DNA of 43,393 nucleotides, from the NCBI GenBank assembly GCA_050117315.1, contig JASFMY010000046.1:1-43393 (forward strand), in the 5' to 3' direction. The position numbers and the translations under genes are program-made. Below are positions 33,866 to 41,101 of this stretch, in pieces. The notes under the pieces were generated by a model that was not told the DNA's origin, did not search any database, and saw nothing but the letters and a program-made list of their open reading frames with translations. This DNA is from JANQIV01 sp050117315 (GTDB taxonomy: Bacteria > Bacteroidota > Ignavibacteria > Ignavibacteriales > Melioribacteraceae). Position 1 is the stretch's first letter. The number at the start of each line of letters is the position of its first letter.

Positions 33866-34627
33866 ATGGTAAAAATAATTTCTGTTGCAAACCAGAAAGG
33901 TGGTGTGGGTAAAACTACAACCGCTATTAATTTATCAGCTTCAGTAGCTGCTGCGGAGAAAAAAACCTTATTGGTTGACATTGATCCGCAAGCTAATTCT
34001 ACTTCGGGAATTGGACTAAGCAAAGAAACGTCAAATTCAATTTATGAAGTGTTGATAGGTGAAAAAAAAGCCATAGACTGTATTGAAAAAACTTACATGC
34101 CTTATCTGGATGTACTGCCTGCCAATATTAACCTGGTGGGCGCAGAGGTAGAAATGGTATCAATAGCCGCGAGGGAATTCAGGCTTAAAGAAGAATTAAG
34201 TAAAATCGAAAATGATTATGATTTTATTTTTATTGACTGTCCTCCTTCACTGGGGCTTCTTACATTAAATTCATTAACTGCTTCAAATTCTCTAATAATT
34301 CCTGTTCAGTGTGAATACTTTGCGCTGGAAGGACTTGGACAGTTATTAAATACTGTCAATATCGTAAAAAAAGGGTTAAACAAAGAGCTTTATATTGAAG
34401 GTGTCTTACTTACAATGTATGACAAAAGATTAAAATTATCACAGCAAGTAGTTGAAGAAGTTAACAAATATTTCGGTGACAAAGTCTTTAAAACAATCAT
34501 TCATAGGAATGTTAGAATTTCCGAATCACCGAGTTTCCAGAAACCTGTGATTTTATATGATTCTGTTTCAGTCGGGGCGCAAAATTATATGGCATTAGCT
34601 TCAGAGTTAATCGAAAAAATGGACTAA
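33866..34627 (+). CDS. parA: ParA/Soj chromosome partitioning ATPase
   Basis: A 253-aa Walker-type ATPase that binds DNA nonspecifically and positions ParB-parS complexes. The deviant Walker A motif 'QKGGVGKTTTAINLS' lies near residue 10; 'LLVDIDPQANSTSG' and 'FIFIDCPPSLGLLTLNSL' follow. There is no N-terminal HTH extension, so it is the chromosomal Soj type. AAGGA is at 33857-33861. It is followed by parB after 24 bp. I saw no parS site (TGTTNCACGTGNAACA) in the window. Confidence 0.96.
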   Translation: MVKIISVANQKGGVGKTTTAINLSASVAAAEKKTLLVDIDPQANSTSGIGLSKETSNSIYEVLIGEKKAIDCIEKTYMPYLDVLPANINLVGAEVEMVSIAAREFRLKEELSKIENDYDFIFIDCPPSLGLLTLNSLTASNSLIIPVQCEYFALEGLGQLLNTVNIVKKGLNKELYIEGVLLTMYDKRLKLSQQVVEEVNKYFGDKVFKTIIHRNVRISESPSFQKPVILYDSVSVGAQNYMALASELIEKMD

Positions 34628-34651
34628 AAAGTATATAGGGAAGTTAGAGTA

Positions 34652-35602
34652 ATGAGCAAATTGAAACCAGGATTAGGCAGGGGATTGGACGCTTTAATCA
34701 ATCCTAATTTTAAGGAAGGTACGGATAGCCCCCTTACTGTTTCTTCCAAAGAAATTAAAAAGGATGACGGTAAATCCTATGATATTCTCGCTATGATTCC
34801 GGTTGGTATTATTGAACCTAACCCGTACCAGCCGAGAACGGATTTTGACCCGGATGCATTAGAGGAATTAAAAAAATCGATTTTGCAGAACGGCCTTATT
34901 CAGCCGATTACAGTAAGAAGAATTTCACCGGAAAACTACCAGTTGATTTCCGGCGAAAGAAGATTAAGAGCATGTACCGATATCGGTTACAAAGATATCC
35001 CGGCATACATAATTAAAGTAGAGACAAAAGAAGCAATGCTTGCTTTGTCTCTCATTGAAAACATTCAAAGAGAAAAACTAAATCCTATTGAAGTTGCATT
35101 TGCATATAAAAGACTTCTTGAAGAATGTAACCTGTCTCAAGAACAAGTTGCCGAAAGAGTCGGCAAAGACAGGACAACAATTACAAACTCAATTAGATTG
35201 CTAAAACTACCGAAAGAAATTCAGGAAAGTATTATTGATAATTCAATCTCTGCTGGTCATGCAAGGGCGCTTATTAACTTGCCGACCGATAAACTAAAAA
35301 TAAAATTTCTTAATAAAATTACAAACGAACATTTATCGGTTAGAAAAGTAGAAAACTTAGTTCAAAACTATCTCAAAAAATCAACAAAAGAAAAACTTGC
35401 CCCAACTGTTCCCGATATACCGGACAGTGATTCGGCATCAAAAAATTCAATTGAAAATTATTTACGGGGAGTTTTAGGAACAAAAGTGACGCTTAAAGTG
35501 AAAAAGGATAATACGGGAAATATAATAATAGACTTTTATTCAAATGACGAATTGGAAAGATTATTTGAACTATTCAGCTATATCGAAAAAAATAATAATT
35601 AG
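34652..35602 (+). CDS. parB: ParB/Spo0J chromosome partitioning protein
   Basis: 316 aa. The ParB N-terminal CTPase domain has 'NPYQPRTDFDPDALEELKKS' and 'QLISGERRLRACTDIGY' (the GERR motif), then 'LSLIENIQREKLNPIEVAFA'. The HTH that binds parS is 'LSQEQVAERVGKDRTTITNS', and a C-terminal dimerisation region ends in 'LFELFSYIEKNNN'. It loads on parS as a CTP-dependent clamp and works with ParA in origin segregation. Its 3' end overlaps the next ORF by up to 59 bp. Confidence 0.95.
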   Translation: MSKLKPGLGRGLDALINPNFKEGTDSPLTVSSKEIKKDDGKSYDILAMIPVGIIEPNPYQPRTDFDPDALEELKKSILQNGLIQPITVRRISPENYQLISGERRLRACTDIGYKDIPAYIIKVETKEAMLALSLIENIQREKLNPIEVAFAYKRLLEECNLSQEQVAERVGKDRTTITNSIRLLKLPKEIQESIIDNSISAGHARALINLPTDKLKIKFLNKITNEHLSVRKVENLVQNYLKKSTKEKLAPTVPDIPDSDSASKNSIENYLRGVLGTKVTLKVKKDNTGNIIIDFYSNDELERLFELFSYIEKNNN

Positions 35603-36086
35603 CCTCCTCCTGTTTTTTTTAATATCCGGCAATATTCGTTCTCAAACGGAACCAGATACAATAAACACCGTCCAAAACAAAGAACCGGAATTCGTAATGC
35701 AAAAATCACCGTGGGGTGCGGTTCTTAGAAGCGCCCTGGTTCCGGGATTCGGACAATTTTATAATGAATCTTACTGGAAGATCCCGGTTTTCTTCGGGTT
35801 CTTCGGCTATTACTTATACGGCTGGATACACTATAATGATAAATATAAAACTTACAGGGACCTTTACTCGCAAAGCTTAATTGATGACGAAAATGGGAAT
35901 TCGGACTATAGAACTTACAGGGACTTTTATGTTGACCAAAGAGACAAGTTTGCAATATACATTGGGTTAACTTATTTCATAAATCTTGTTGACGCTTACG
36001 TAGATGCTCATTTATTTGATTTTAATGTTGAAGAAGACCCGAACACTAATTCAACGGTTTTTAAAATGAGATATTACATTTATTAA
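35544..36086 (+). CDS. DUF5683-like membrane/exported protein
   Basis: 180 aa from ATG 35544; a TTG at 35565 with GGAAAG before it is an alternative and would cut the overlap with parB to 38 bp. A hydrophobic segment (~17-30, 'IIISLLLFFLISGNIRSQ') is a signal peptide. The core 'SPWGAVLRSALVPGFGQFYN' and 'SYWKIPVFFGFFGYYLYGWI' is the DUF5683 pattern, a small protein often found after parAB in this phylum. The helical hairpin with GFGQFYN is like TM2-type proteins. The C-terminus is acidic and polar ('DFNVEEDPNTN'). Function unknown. Confidence 0.82.
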   Translation: MTNWKDYLNYSAISKKIIISLLLFFLISGNIRSQTEPDTINTVQNKEPEFVMQKSPWGAVLRSALVPGFGQFYNESYWKIPVFFGFFGYYLYGWIHYNDKYKTYRDLYSQSLIDDENGNSDYRTYRDFYVDQRDKFAIYIGLTYFINLVDAYVDAHLFDFNVEEDPNTNSTVFKMRYYIY

Positions 36087-36087
36087 C

Positions 36088-36792
36088 ATGAAAAATACTA
36101 TAAGATGCGGCAACTGTAATCATGAAAATGAATACTATCTTTATTCATGTAAAAACTGCAAAGCCTTTTTAAGAACAAAAGTGACCGACCTGAATTTCTG
36201 GGAAATTATCTGGCGGTTAATAGAATCACCCAAAGAAGCGTTTCTTAAAATAACTTACTCGGAGCATAAAAATTATATCATAATTTTATCAATATTAATT
36301 TCCGTAAAATTATTCGTCACCTCTTTATCGGTAAAGAGTATTATGGATCCCACGCATGTTCACGGCTCTTTTCTTATGATAAATTGGATGTTAACAACGG
36401 GAGCTTTTGTTGTCCTATTATTGTTGATATCCCTTTTTCTTGTTTTGCTGAATAAGATTTCCGGGAATAAAATACTGTTTAAAAACACTTATGCAGTTTA
36501 CATTTATTCGCTTTTCCCTTTGTTGATCTCTTTATTTCTGCTTTTCCCGATTGAGTTTGCACTGCTTGGAAAGTACTGGTTAAATTTTAATCCGCCGCCG
36601 CATATGTTTAAACCGACTGTGGCTTATGTTTTGTATTTTCTTGAAGGAATTATGTTTCTCTGGTGCGGTTTTCTAGCAGTATCTGCGGGATATTCTCAAA
36701 CTAAAAATAAAGCCTATTCAGCGATTACCGGGATACTATACTTAATTATTATAGCGGCATTTATAGTTTTTATTCCGTTATATCCGTTTTAA
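36088..36792 (+). CDS. Zinc-ribbon Yip1-like membrane protein
   Basis: 234 aa. The N-terminus holds a zinc ribbon ('CGNCNHENEYYLYSCKNCKA', two CxxC). About five membrane helices follow (near 62-82, 97-125, 132-155, 180-200, 210-232), in the Yip1/DUF1282-like arrangement, preceded by 'FWEIIWRLIESPKEAFLKIT', which is the typical pre-helix motif. It starts 1 bp after the DUF5683 stop and so closes the parAB operon. Function unknown; membrane-trafficking roles of eukaryotic Yip1 should not be transferred. Confidence 0.8.
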   Translation: MKNTIRCGNCNHENEYYLYSCKNCKAFLRTKVTDLNFWEIIWRLIESPKEAFLKITYSEHKNYIIILSILISVKLFVTSLSVKSIMDPTHVHGSFLMINWMLTTGAFVVLLLLISLFLVLLNKISGNKILFKNTYAVYIYSLFPLLISLFLLFPIEFALLGKYWLNFNPPPHMFKPTVAYVLYFLEGIMFLWCGFLAVSAGYSQTKNKAYSAITGILYLIIIAAFIVFIPLYPF

Positions 36793-36851
36793 TAATCTTA
36801 CAATTGTCTCCGAATGATTAAATGACATGGAGTATAATAATTGTAGCTTAG

Positions 36852-36966
36852 TATACACACCCAAATTGGTTTTGGGATTTAGTTTTTATTTAGAACTCAC
36901 CTAAATCCTCTCTTAAAAAAAGAGGATTTTATGGCAAAATCCCAAAACCAATTTACAACAAGTATA
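36852..36966. repeat. Palindromic intergenic element, copy 4
   Basis: Outer arms 'CCAAATTGGTTTTGGGATTT' and 'AAAATCCCAAAACCAATTT' enclose an inner hairpin AAATCCTCT...AGAGGATTT. The ends carry CACAC on the left and ACAACAAGTATA on the right. The core orientation is as in the other three copies. It sits between two convergent genes and could serve as a bidirectional transcription barrier. Confidence 0.82.
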
Positions 36967-36975
36967 TGTGCTGTC

Positions 36976-37006
36976 ATTGCTGCATTGTCTAAGACAATGC
37001 AGCAAT
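36976..37006. repeat. Perfect hairpin, 14-bp stem, 3-nt loop
   Basis: ATTGCTGCATTGTC (36976-36989), loop TAA, then the exact complement GACAATGCAGCAAT (36993-37006). It lies 19 bp past the Ppx/GppA stop codon. There is no T-run on either strand, so it is a REP-like or 3'-end stabilising hairpin rather than a classical terminator. Confidence 0.8.
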
Positions 37007-37025
37007 TCTGGGTAAGATTTACAGC

Positions 37026-37955
37026 TTATGTTCTTTTGAACTGACCAACATAATCAATCACTGCCCCGTAACGTATTCCTTTAGCGCTTACAATAATTTC
37101 TTCAAGATTCATAATTGCCGTTAGTTTGCTTAAGATTAATGCACCGGATAAAATCACATCTTCCCGGCCTGTAACTACCTGCCCGAATTTTTCTAAAATT
37201 TCGGAAGGCACCAAAGTTTTGAGAGTTTTAATTAAACCTGATAGATTATCACTCGAAAGGTGGGAGCCTTCAATCTTTTCATCGGAATATTCTTTTTCTC
37301 CCAGGTTCATGCATGATAGGGTAGTGGGTGTACCGGCAACTGCAATACAAATATCTGTGTGAAAGTTTTCTCTCTTTAAATCTGCAAATAACTCATCGAG
37401 TTCATCATTAATTTTATTAACAGCTTCGTTGTTTACAGGATATCCGTTAACAAACTTTTCAGTTAAGCTAACCGCACCGTGTTCAAAGCTTTTTCTATAA
37501 ATTATTTCTTTATTGTTTCCGTAAATAATTTCCGTGCTGCCGCCGCCGATATCTATTACTATTTTGTTTCCTTTGTCCTCAACAGCGCTGGAAGCCCCTA
37601 TAAACGAAAGCCTTGCCTCCTCTTCGCCAGGAACAACATCAATATCAAAATTAAATTTCTCCTTTACGGTCTTTACAATTGTTGATGAATTTTCGGCTAT
37701 TCTCATTGCATTGGTCGCTTTTAGAATAACCGTTTCGCAATTATTTTCCTTTATAACGTTGTTATATTCCTCAAGTACTTTGAGCAGTTCGGTAATCTTT
37801 TCATCAGAAATAAAACCGGTTACTTTAAGTCCTTTACTTATCCTGGGCATTTTATAACTATTGAGGATAGTTTTCATTTCTTTAGTGGTTTCGTTGTATT
37901 CTGCAATTAAAAGCAAAACCGTATTTGAGCCGATATCTATTGAAGCAATATTCAT
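37026..37955 (-). CDS. Ppx/GppA family exopolyphosphatase / pppGpp phosphohydrolase
   Basis: 309 aa, the short two-domain form. Ribonuclease-H-like ASKHA folds: 'ASIDIGSNTVLLLIAEYNE' (phosphate-1 loop), 'EEEARLSFIGASSAV', 'KIVIDIGGGSTEIIYG' (phosphate-2 loop), 'CIAVAGTPTTLSCMNLG' and 'DVILSGALILSKL'. It lacks the C-terminal HD-like domains of E. coli Ppx and GppA, as in many ~300-aa homologues. The activity (polyphosphate or pppGpp) cannot be separated by sequence. It is divergent from the gene at 37997, with only 41 bp between start codons. Confidence 0.92.
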   Translation of the reverse strand: MNIASIDIGSNTVLLLIAEYNETTKEMKTILNSYKMPRISKGLKVTGFISDEKITELLKVLEEYNNVIKENNCETVILKATNAMRIAENSSTIVKTVKEKFNFDIDVVPGEEEARLSFIGASSAVEDKGNKIVIDIGGGSTEIIYGNNKEIIYRKSFEHGAVSLTEKFVNGYPVNNEAVNKINDELDELFADLKRENFHTDICIAVAGTPTTLSCMNLGEKEYSDEKIEGSHLSSDNLSGLIKTLKTLVPSEILEKFGQVVTGREDVILSGALILSKLTAIMNLEEIIVSAKGIRYGAVIDYVGQFKRT

Positions 37956-37996
37956 TTTATTTTTTTATAATTGTTTTTCAATTGTTGTGATTATAA

Positions 37997-38512
37997 ATGA
38001 AGCTGAAACTTTTCCCGAAAATATTTTTGTTTTTAAGCGCAATTTGTTTGATCCTCTGGCTCGGCAGCTACGTATCAAGACATATAAGCATTTACCAGTT
38101 TTTTGAGACAAAGACGCTGAATCTTAACAAAGAACTAAGCGAGAGCGACTTAACAATACTTATAAGATCAAATGCAAGTATAATATATTTCAATTTAATT
38201 TCTTACTTATTTCTGATTTTATTTTCGTTTTTGTTTGCCCTAACATCTAAAATTAATTTAAGAAATAACGGCTGGTACTTTATTTCAATTGTTTTATTCG
38301 TATGCACCATTCCTTTTGAAATTTATTTATTAACTTTTGACCGTGAAATAATTACCCGTGTATTTTACTCGGAGTTTACAAACGAAGATGTGATTTACCT
38401 GATAATAAAAAGAATAGAATCATCATCTTCCTTTATAGTTGTTGAATTATTATCATTCTTTGCAATTGTATATATGTTCTTGTTTAAACCTTTTATAAAG
38501 AAAACACAATGA
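37997..38512 (+). CDS. Four-helix membrane protein of unknown function
   Basis: 171 aa with four predicted membrane helices (~6-25, ~55-78, ~88-108, ~143-163): 'IFLFLSAICLILWLGSYVSR', 'NLISYLFLILFSFLFALTS', 'WYFISIVLFVCTIPFEIYLL', 'FIVVELLSFFAIVYMFLFKP'. No recognised domain. It heads a three-gene unit: its TGA overlaps the ATG of the next gene (ATGA), which in turn overlaps aroQ. No clear ribosome-binding site. The divergent Ppx/GppA gene shares its promoter region. Confidence 0.7.
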   Translation: MKLKLFPKIFLFLSAICLILWLGSYVSRHISIYQFFETKTLNLNKELSESDLTILIRSNASIIYFNLISYLFLILFSFLFALTSKINLRNNGWYFISIVLFVCTIPFEIYLLTFDREIITRVFYSEFTNEDVIYLIIKRIESSSSFIVVELLSFFAIVYMFLFKPFIKKTQ

Positions 38513-38781
38513 AGCTAAAAGAAAAAGAGTTTGAAAACATACTGGCGGATCTAAAATCGCTTGCAAACCAGATGGGAGCCAAAGTAAGATTTGAGCGGGG
38601 CGATTTTAAAGGAGGCTACTGCATATTAAAAGAAAGTAAAGTGGTTGTAATTAATAAATTATCCAATACCCAGAGAAAAGTTATGATTTTAGCTACTGCA
38701 TTAAAAGAGTTGGGGATTGACGAAGTTTATCTTACACCGAAATTAAGGGAAGTAATTGAAGAAATGGAAGGGGGGATATGA
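38509..38781 (+). CDS. Small conserved-looking protein of unknown function
   Basis: 90 aa, soluble. The helical N-terminus 'ENILADLKSLANQMGAKVRF' leads to a striking 'ERGDFKGGYCILKESK' and 'VVVINKLSNTQRKVMILATA', then 'GIDEVYLTPKLREVIEEMEG'. The GDFKGGYC motif looks conserved, and I recall similar small proteins in Bacteroidota/Chlorobi without an assigned role. ATGA overlaps on both sides join it to the membrane protein upstream and to aroQ downstream, so co-expression is nearly certain. Confidence 0.75.
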   Translation: MKLKEKEFENILADLKSLANQMGAKVRFERGDFKGGYCILKESKVVVINKLSNTQRKVMILATALKELGIDEVYLTPKLREVIEEMEGGI

Positions 38782-39218
38782 AAATCTTAGTCATTAACGG
38801 GCCTAATTTAAACCTGCTCGGCAAAAGAGATAAAAGCCATTATGGTGAGTTGACATTAAACGATATTGAGATTTTAATTAAAAATGAATTTAAAGAAGAC
38901 AAATTTGAGTTTTTTCAATCCAATCTTGAAGGGGAAATCATAAATCAAATTCAAAATGCGGATAAATATTTTGAGGGGATAATTCTAAACCCGGGCGGGT
39001 ATTCGCATACTTCGGTTGCTATCAGGGATGCACTTGAACAATGTAAATTACCTAAAATTGAAGTACATTTATCAAATATCGCATCAAGAGAAGACTTTAG
39101 AAAAAACTCCATAACTGCACCCAAAACCGACGGTTACTTATCGGGATTTCATGAGTTGAGTTATATTGGAGGTGTTTTTCTGCTTAAAAGAATTTATAAT
39201 GAAAGAAAATCGCTATAA
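38778..39218 (+). CDS. aroQ: Type II 3-dehydroquinate dehydratase
   Basis: Third step of the shikimate pathway. The 146 aa match the small dodecameric type II enzyme. 'INGPNLNLLGKRDKSHYGEL' carries the flexible loop with catalytic Arg and Tyr; 'FFQSNLEGEIINQI', 'ILNPGGYSHTSVAIRDAL' and 'EVHLSNIASREDFRKNS' (catalytic His) follow. ATGA overlap with the previous gene; AAGGGGGG lies just upstream of the start. The end 'GYLSGFHELSYIGGVFLLKR' is somewhat unlike the usual GxxGY ending but within family variation. A weak GC-rich hairpin (about 39279-39302) follows in the gap to the convergent toxin gene. Confidence 0.95.
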   Translation: MKILVINGPNLNLLGKRDKSHYGELTLNDIEILIKNEFKEDKFEFFQSNLEGEIINQIQNADKYFEGIILNPGGYSHTSVAIRDALEQCKLPKIEVHLSNIASREDFRKNSITAPKTDGYLSGFHELSYIGGVFLLKRIYNERKSL

Positions 39219-39330
39219 TTAACACTTTCCGCGTGTCTACTAATGAACAGTTGTTCAATTTATAATTCGCAGAACCTAACGCGCCTATATTTTGGCGTAG
39301 GACGGTGGCAGCAATGGAGTATCAGGTTGC

Positions 39331-39651
39331 CTATTCTGCAAACATTTCTGTTAATACGCTCAACACTTTCTTTTGAGTAATTCTATCCAAAGCACCTATT
39401 TTTTTTATAAGTCTTGATTTGTCAATTGTTCTGATTTGATCTAATACGATTTGTCCTTGTTTCCCTTCAACTTTACAAGGTACGCGGGTGGGGTACTTTC
39501 TTAACTTAGATGTGAGCGGAGCAATTATAATTGTAGAAATATTATGATTCATTTCGTTTGGGGAGATAATCACACAAGGCCGTGTCTTTTTTATTTCACT
39601 TCCAATGGTCGGATCCAAATTGACGTAATATACTTCAAATCGTGAAATCAT
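39331..39651 (-). CDS. MazF/PemK-family mRNA interferase toxin
   Basis: 106 aa. 'RFEVYYVNLDPTIGSEIKKT', 'RPCVIISPNEMN', 'TIIIAPLTSKLR' and 'GQIVLDQIRTIDKSRLIKKI' are the PemK/MazF order, with the G-S-E-I-x-K-x-R-P active-site region intact. Such toxins cleave single-stranded RNA at short motifs. The ATG immediately follows the stop codon of the AbrB-type antitoxin gene, the usual antitoxin-first order. It is convergent with aroQ. Confidence 0.93.
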   Translation of the reverse strand: MISRFEVYYVNLDPTIGSEIKKTRPCVIISPNEMNHNISTIIIAPLTSKLRKYPTRVPCKVEGKQGQIVLDQIRTIDKSRLIKKIGALDRITQKKVLSVLTEMFAE

Positions 39652-39909
39652 TTACCATTCCCACTCTTCTTTATCCCATGATGATTGCCCGGATAGTTCT
39701 TGAGAATCAAACAAGACGTCATCTTTGTTTTGTGACATTTTATGGAATGCAGAATCCCAGGATTCCCTAGGTTGAGAAATTGGTTTTATTATTATTTTAC
39801 CATCGTTTACTTCAAGTTCAACCTCACTTTTAAGGCCGCTTTCATCAATAAATGATTTTGGTATTCTTATTCCTCTGGAATTACCGATTTTTACTATTTT
39901 TGTTTTCAT
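39652..39909 (-). CDS. MazE-like AbrB-fold antitoxin
   Basis: 85 aa. N-terminal swapped-hairpin AbrB DNA-binding domain ('KIVKIGNSRGIRIPKSFIDE', 'VELEVNDGKIIIKP'), then an acidic, Trp-rich C-terminal tail ('SSWDKEEWEW') that would neutralise the toxin by occupying its RNA groove. It is expected to bind its own promoter upstream of 39909. Confidence 0.92.
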   Translation of the reverse strand: MKTKIVKIGNSRGIRIPKSFIDESGLKSEVELEVNDGKIIIKPISQPRESWDSAFHKMSQNKDDVLFDSQELSGQSSWDKEEWEW

Positions 39910-40016
39910 GTTTTCCCTTTCATTAAATAAGTAAGCACAATGTAATCACTTCCGCTCAAATAATCAATTCATTTTTACGACTTTTTCACCCGGCAACCTG
40001 ATGATTTCGATCTTTC

Positions 40017-40361
40017 TTAAAACCCGCTGTAGGTGACCTTTTTCTTTAACTCCGTTGCGTTTTCTTCATTCGCATCAATTGCGGCTTCCTTTTCGTATGC
40101 TAATCTTGCATTTTCAAATTCCGTCTGTGCCGTTTGTAATTCGGTTATTGCCTGGCTCAAACCCGGCAGCGCTTCTATTGAAGCTTGTAAATCTTCGGCC
40201 GAAAAATCGGTTAACATCGAGTTAATAAAGCCGCTTTCGGTCGAGTAACTATCTCTTACTATTTCAATTCCGTAACCCTCGAATACTTTATCAACTGCTT
40301 CTGCGGCGGCTTTAAACGCTTCCTCCGGATTATGAAGATATCCCAAAATCAGCGGCGCGTT
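40017..40361 (-). pseudogene. Truncated remnant of a DUF6261-like protein
   Basis: The frame is open from just after a TAA (40364-40362 on the reverse strand); the only start is TTG (40346-40344), giving 109 aa. It reads 'GYLHNPEEAFKAAAEAVDKV', 'RDSYSTESGFINSMLTDFSA', 'LQTAQTEFENARLAYEKEAA'. The helical pattern with TES and the final TEFENARLAYEKE recalls the C-terminal part of ~240-aa DUF6261 proteins, from memory. The N-terminal half is missing and the frame begins inside the end of the TIR-like gene without a ribosome-binding site. I take it as a 5'-truncated gene fused to that gene's 3' end by recombination. A real small gene translated by coupling is the alternative. Confidence 0.5.
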
Positions 40362-41101
40362 TTATTGCGTCTGCTGGATTTAGGCGTTAGGGCGTCAAAT
40401 AGTTTTCGCTGGTTAGTTGAAAATTTAGTTTGTATATCTGCACTTGTTTTGTAGGTATAAATAGCTATGTTTTTATATACTGAGTCCGCGTTTTTCATTA
40501 AGTATGGTAAGTCATCTCTGTTTTTTGAGAAAAGAATTATTGGTTTTTTCATTACCATAGCCCACCCCAACTCAATTAGGGCACTGGTAGGTAGCTTTTG
40601 AGGATAAATGAGAACAAAATTAGTACTATTCTTGAGTGCTGTGTAATCCTCAACTATGGATAAATCCTCTGACTCAAAATCTTTAAATGTGCTTATTTCT
40701 TGCCCGGCAAAAAATACGTTTGAAAAAGCGCATGATTTTTTTATTCCACGAATTGCATCAAGTATTGAAGCTCTAAATTTTTCATACTCACGGCTTTTGT
40801 CAAAAGCTGCCATAGGGACTGATACAAATAGATCATATTCCTTGCCGGCTTCTTTATTTTCTTCTTCTATTTTTAACTCTGCTCCTTCATATCCACTACT
40901 TCGAGGCTTAAACATTAAGTAGAAAATAAAAATAATAAAGAATGGCAATATTACAATGCCGACAGTTATTATGGTTTTGTCATTTTCGGAACTTTTTCCA
41001 ATTAGAGAGAAAAGAAGCCCCTCAGTCGCTATGACTGTTAAAGATAAAAATGCCAAAGGTGTACGAATTTCCTTAAGGCTTTTTATTACATTTACTTCCA
41101 T
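40349..41101 (-). CDS. Two-helix membrane protein with TIR / nucleoside-deoxyribosyltransferase-like cytoplasmic domain
   Basis: 250 aa. Two N-terminal membrane helices ('IRTPLAFLSLTVIATEGLLF' ~12-35 and 'IITVGIVILPFFIIFIFYLM' ~43-63) are followed by a flavodoxin-like alpha/beta domain (~87-235). It starts 'YDLFVSVPMAAF', has 'NVFFAGQEISTF', 'IVEDYTALKNSTNFVLIYPQ' and 'SALIELGWAMVMKKPIILFS'. The S-x-x-I-E-L-G (E177) corresponds to the catalytic Glu of nucleoside 2-deoxyribosyltransferases and related TIR-like NAD-cleaving domains. The 2TM-plus-effector plan matches membrane-linked immune effectors of nucleotide-signalling systems, though no cyclase is next to it. GGAG precedes the ATG. The C-terminus is very basic (RRNKTRR). 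Confidence 0.68.
   Translation of the reverse strand: MEVNVIKSLKEIRTPLAFLSLTVIATEGLLFSLIGKSSENDKTIITVGIVILPFFIIFIFYLMFKPRSSGYEGAELKIEEENKEAGKEYDLFVSVPMAAFDKSREYEKFRASILDAIRGIKKSCAFSNVFFAGQEISTFKDFESEDLSIVEDYTALKNSTNFVLIYPQKLPTSALIELGWAMVMKKPIILFSKNRDDLPYLMKNADSVYKNIAIYTYKTSADIQTKFSTNQRKLFDALTPKSSRRNKTRR

Noticed and set aside
33840..36100. parS site next to parAB
   Set aside because: I looked for TGTTNCACGTGNAACA-like palindromes and saw none; the CACGTG near 14935 belongs to a REP hairpin.
36088..36792. Assigning vesicle-trafficking function from Yip1 similarity
   Set aside because: Only the helical layout is shared; bacterial members have no established role.
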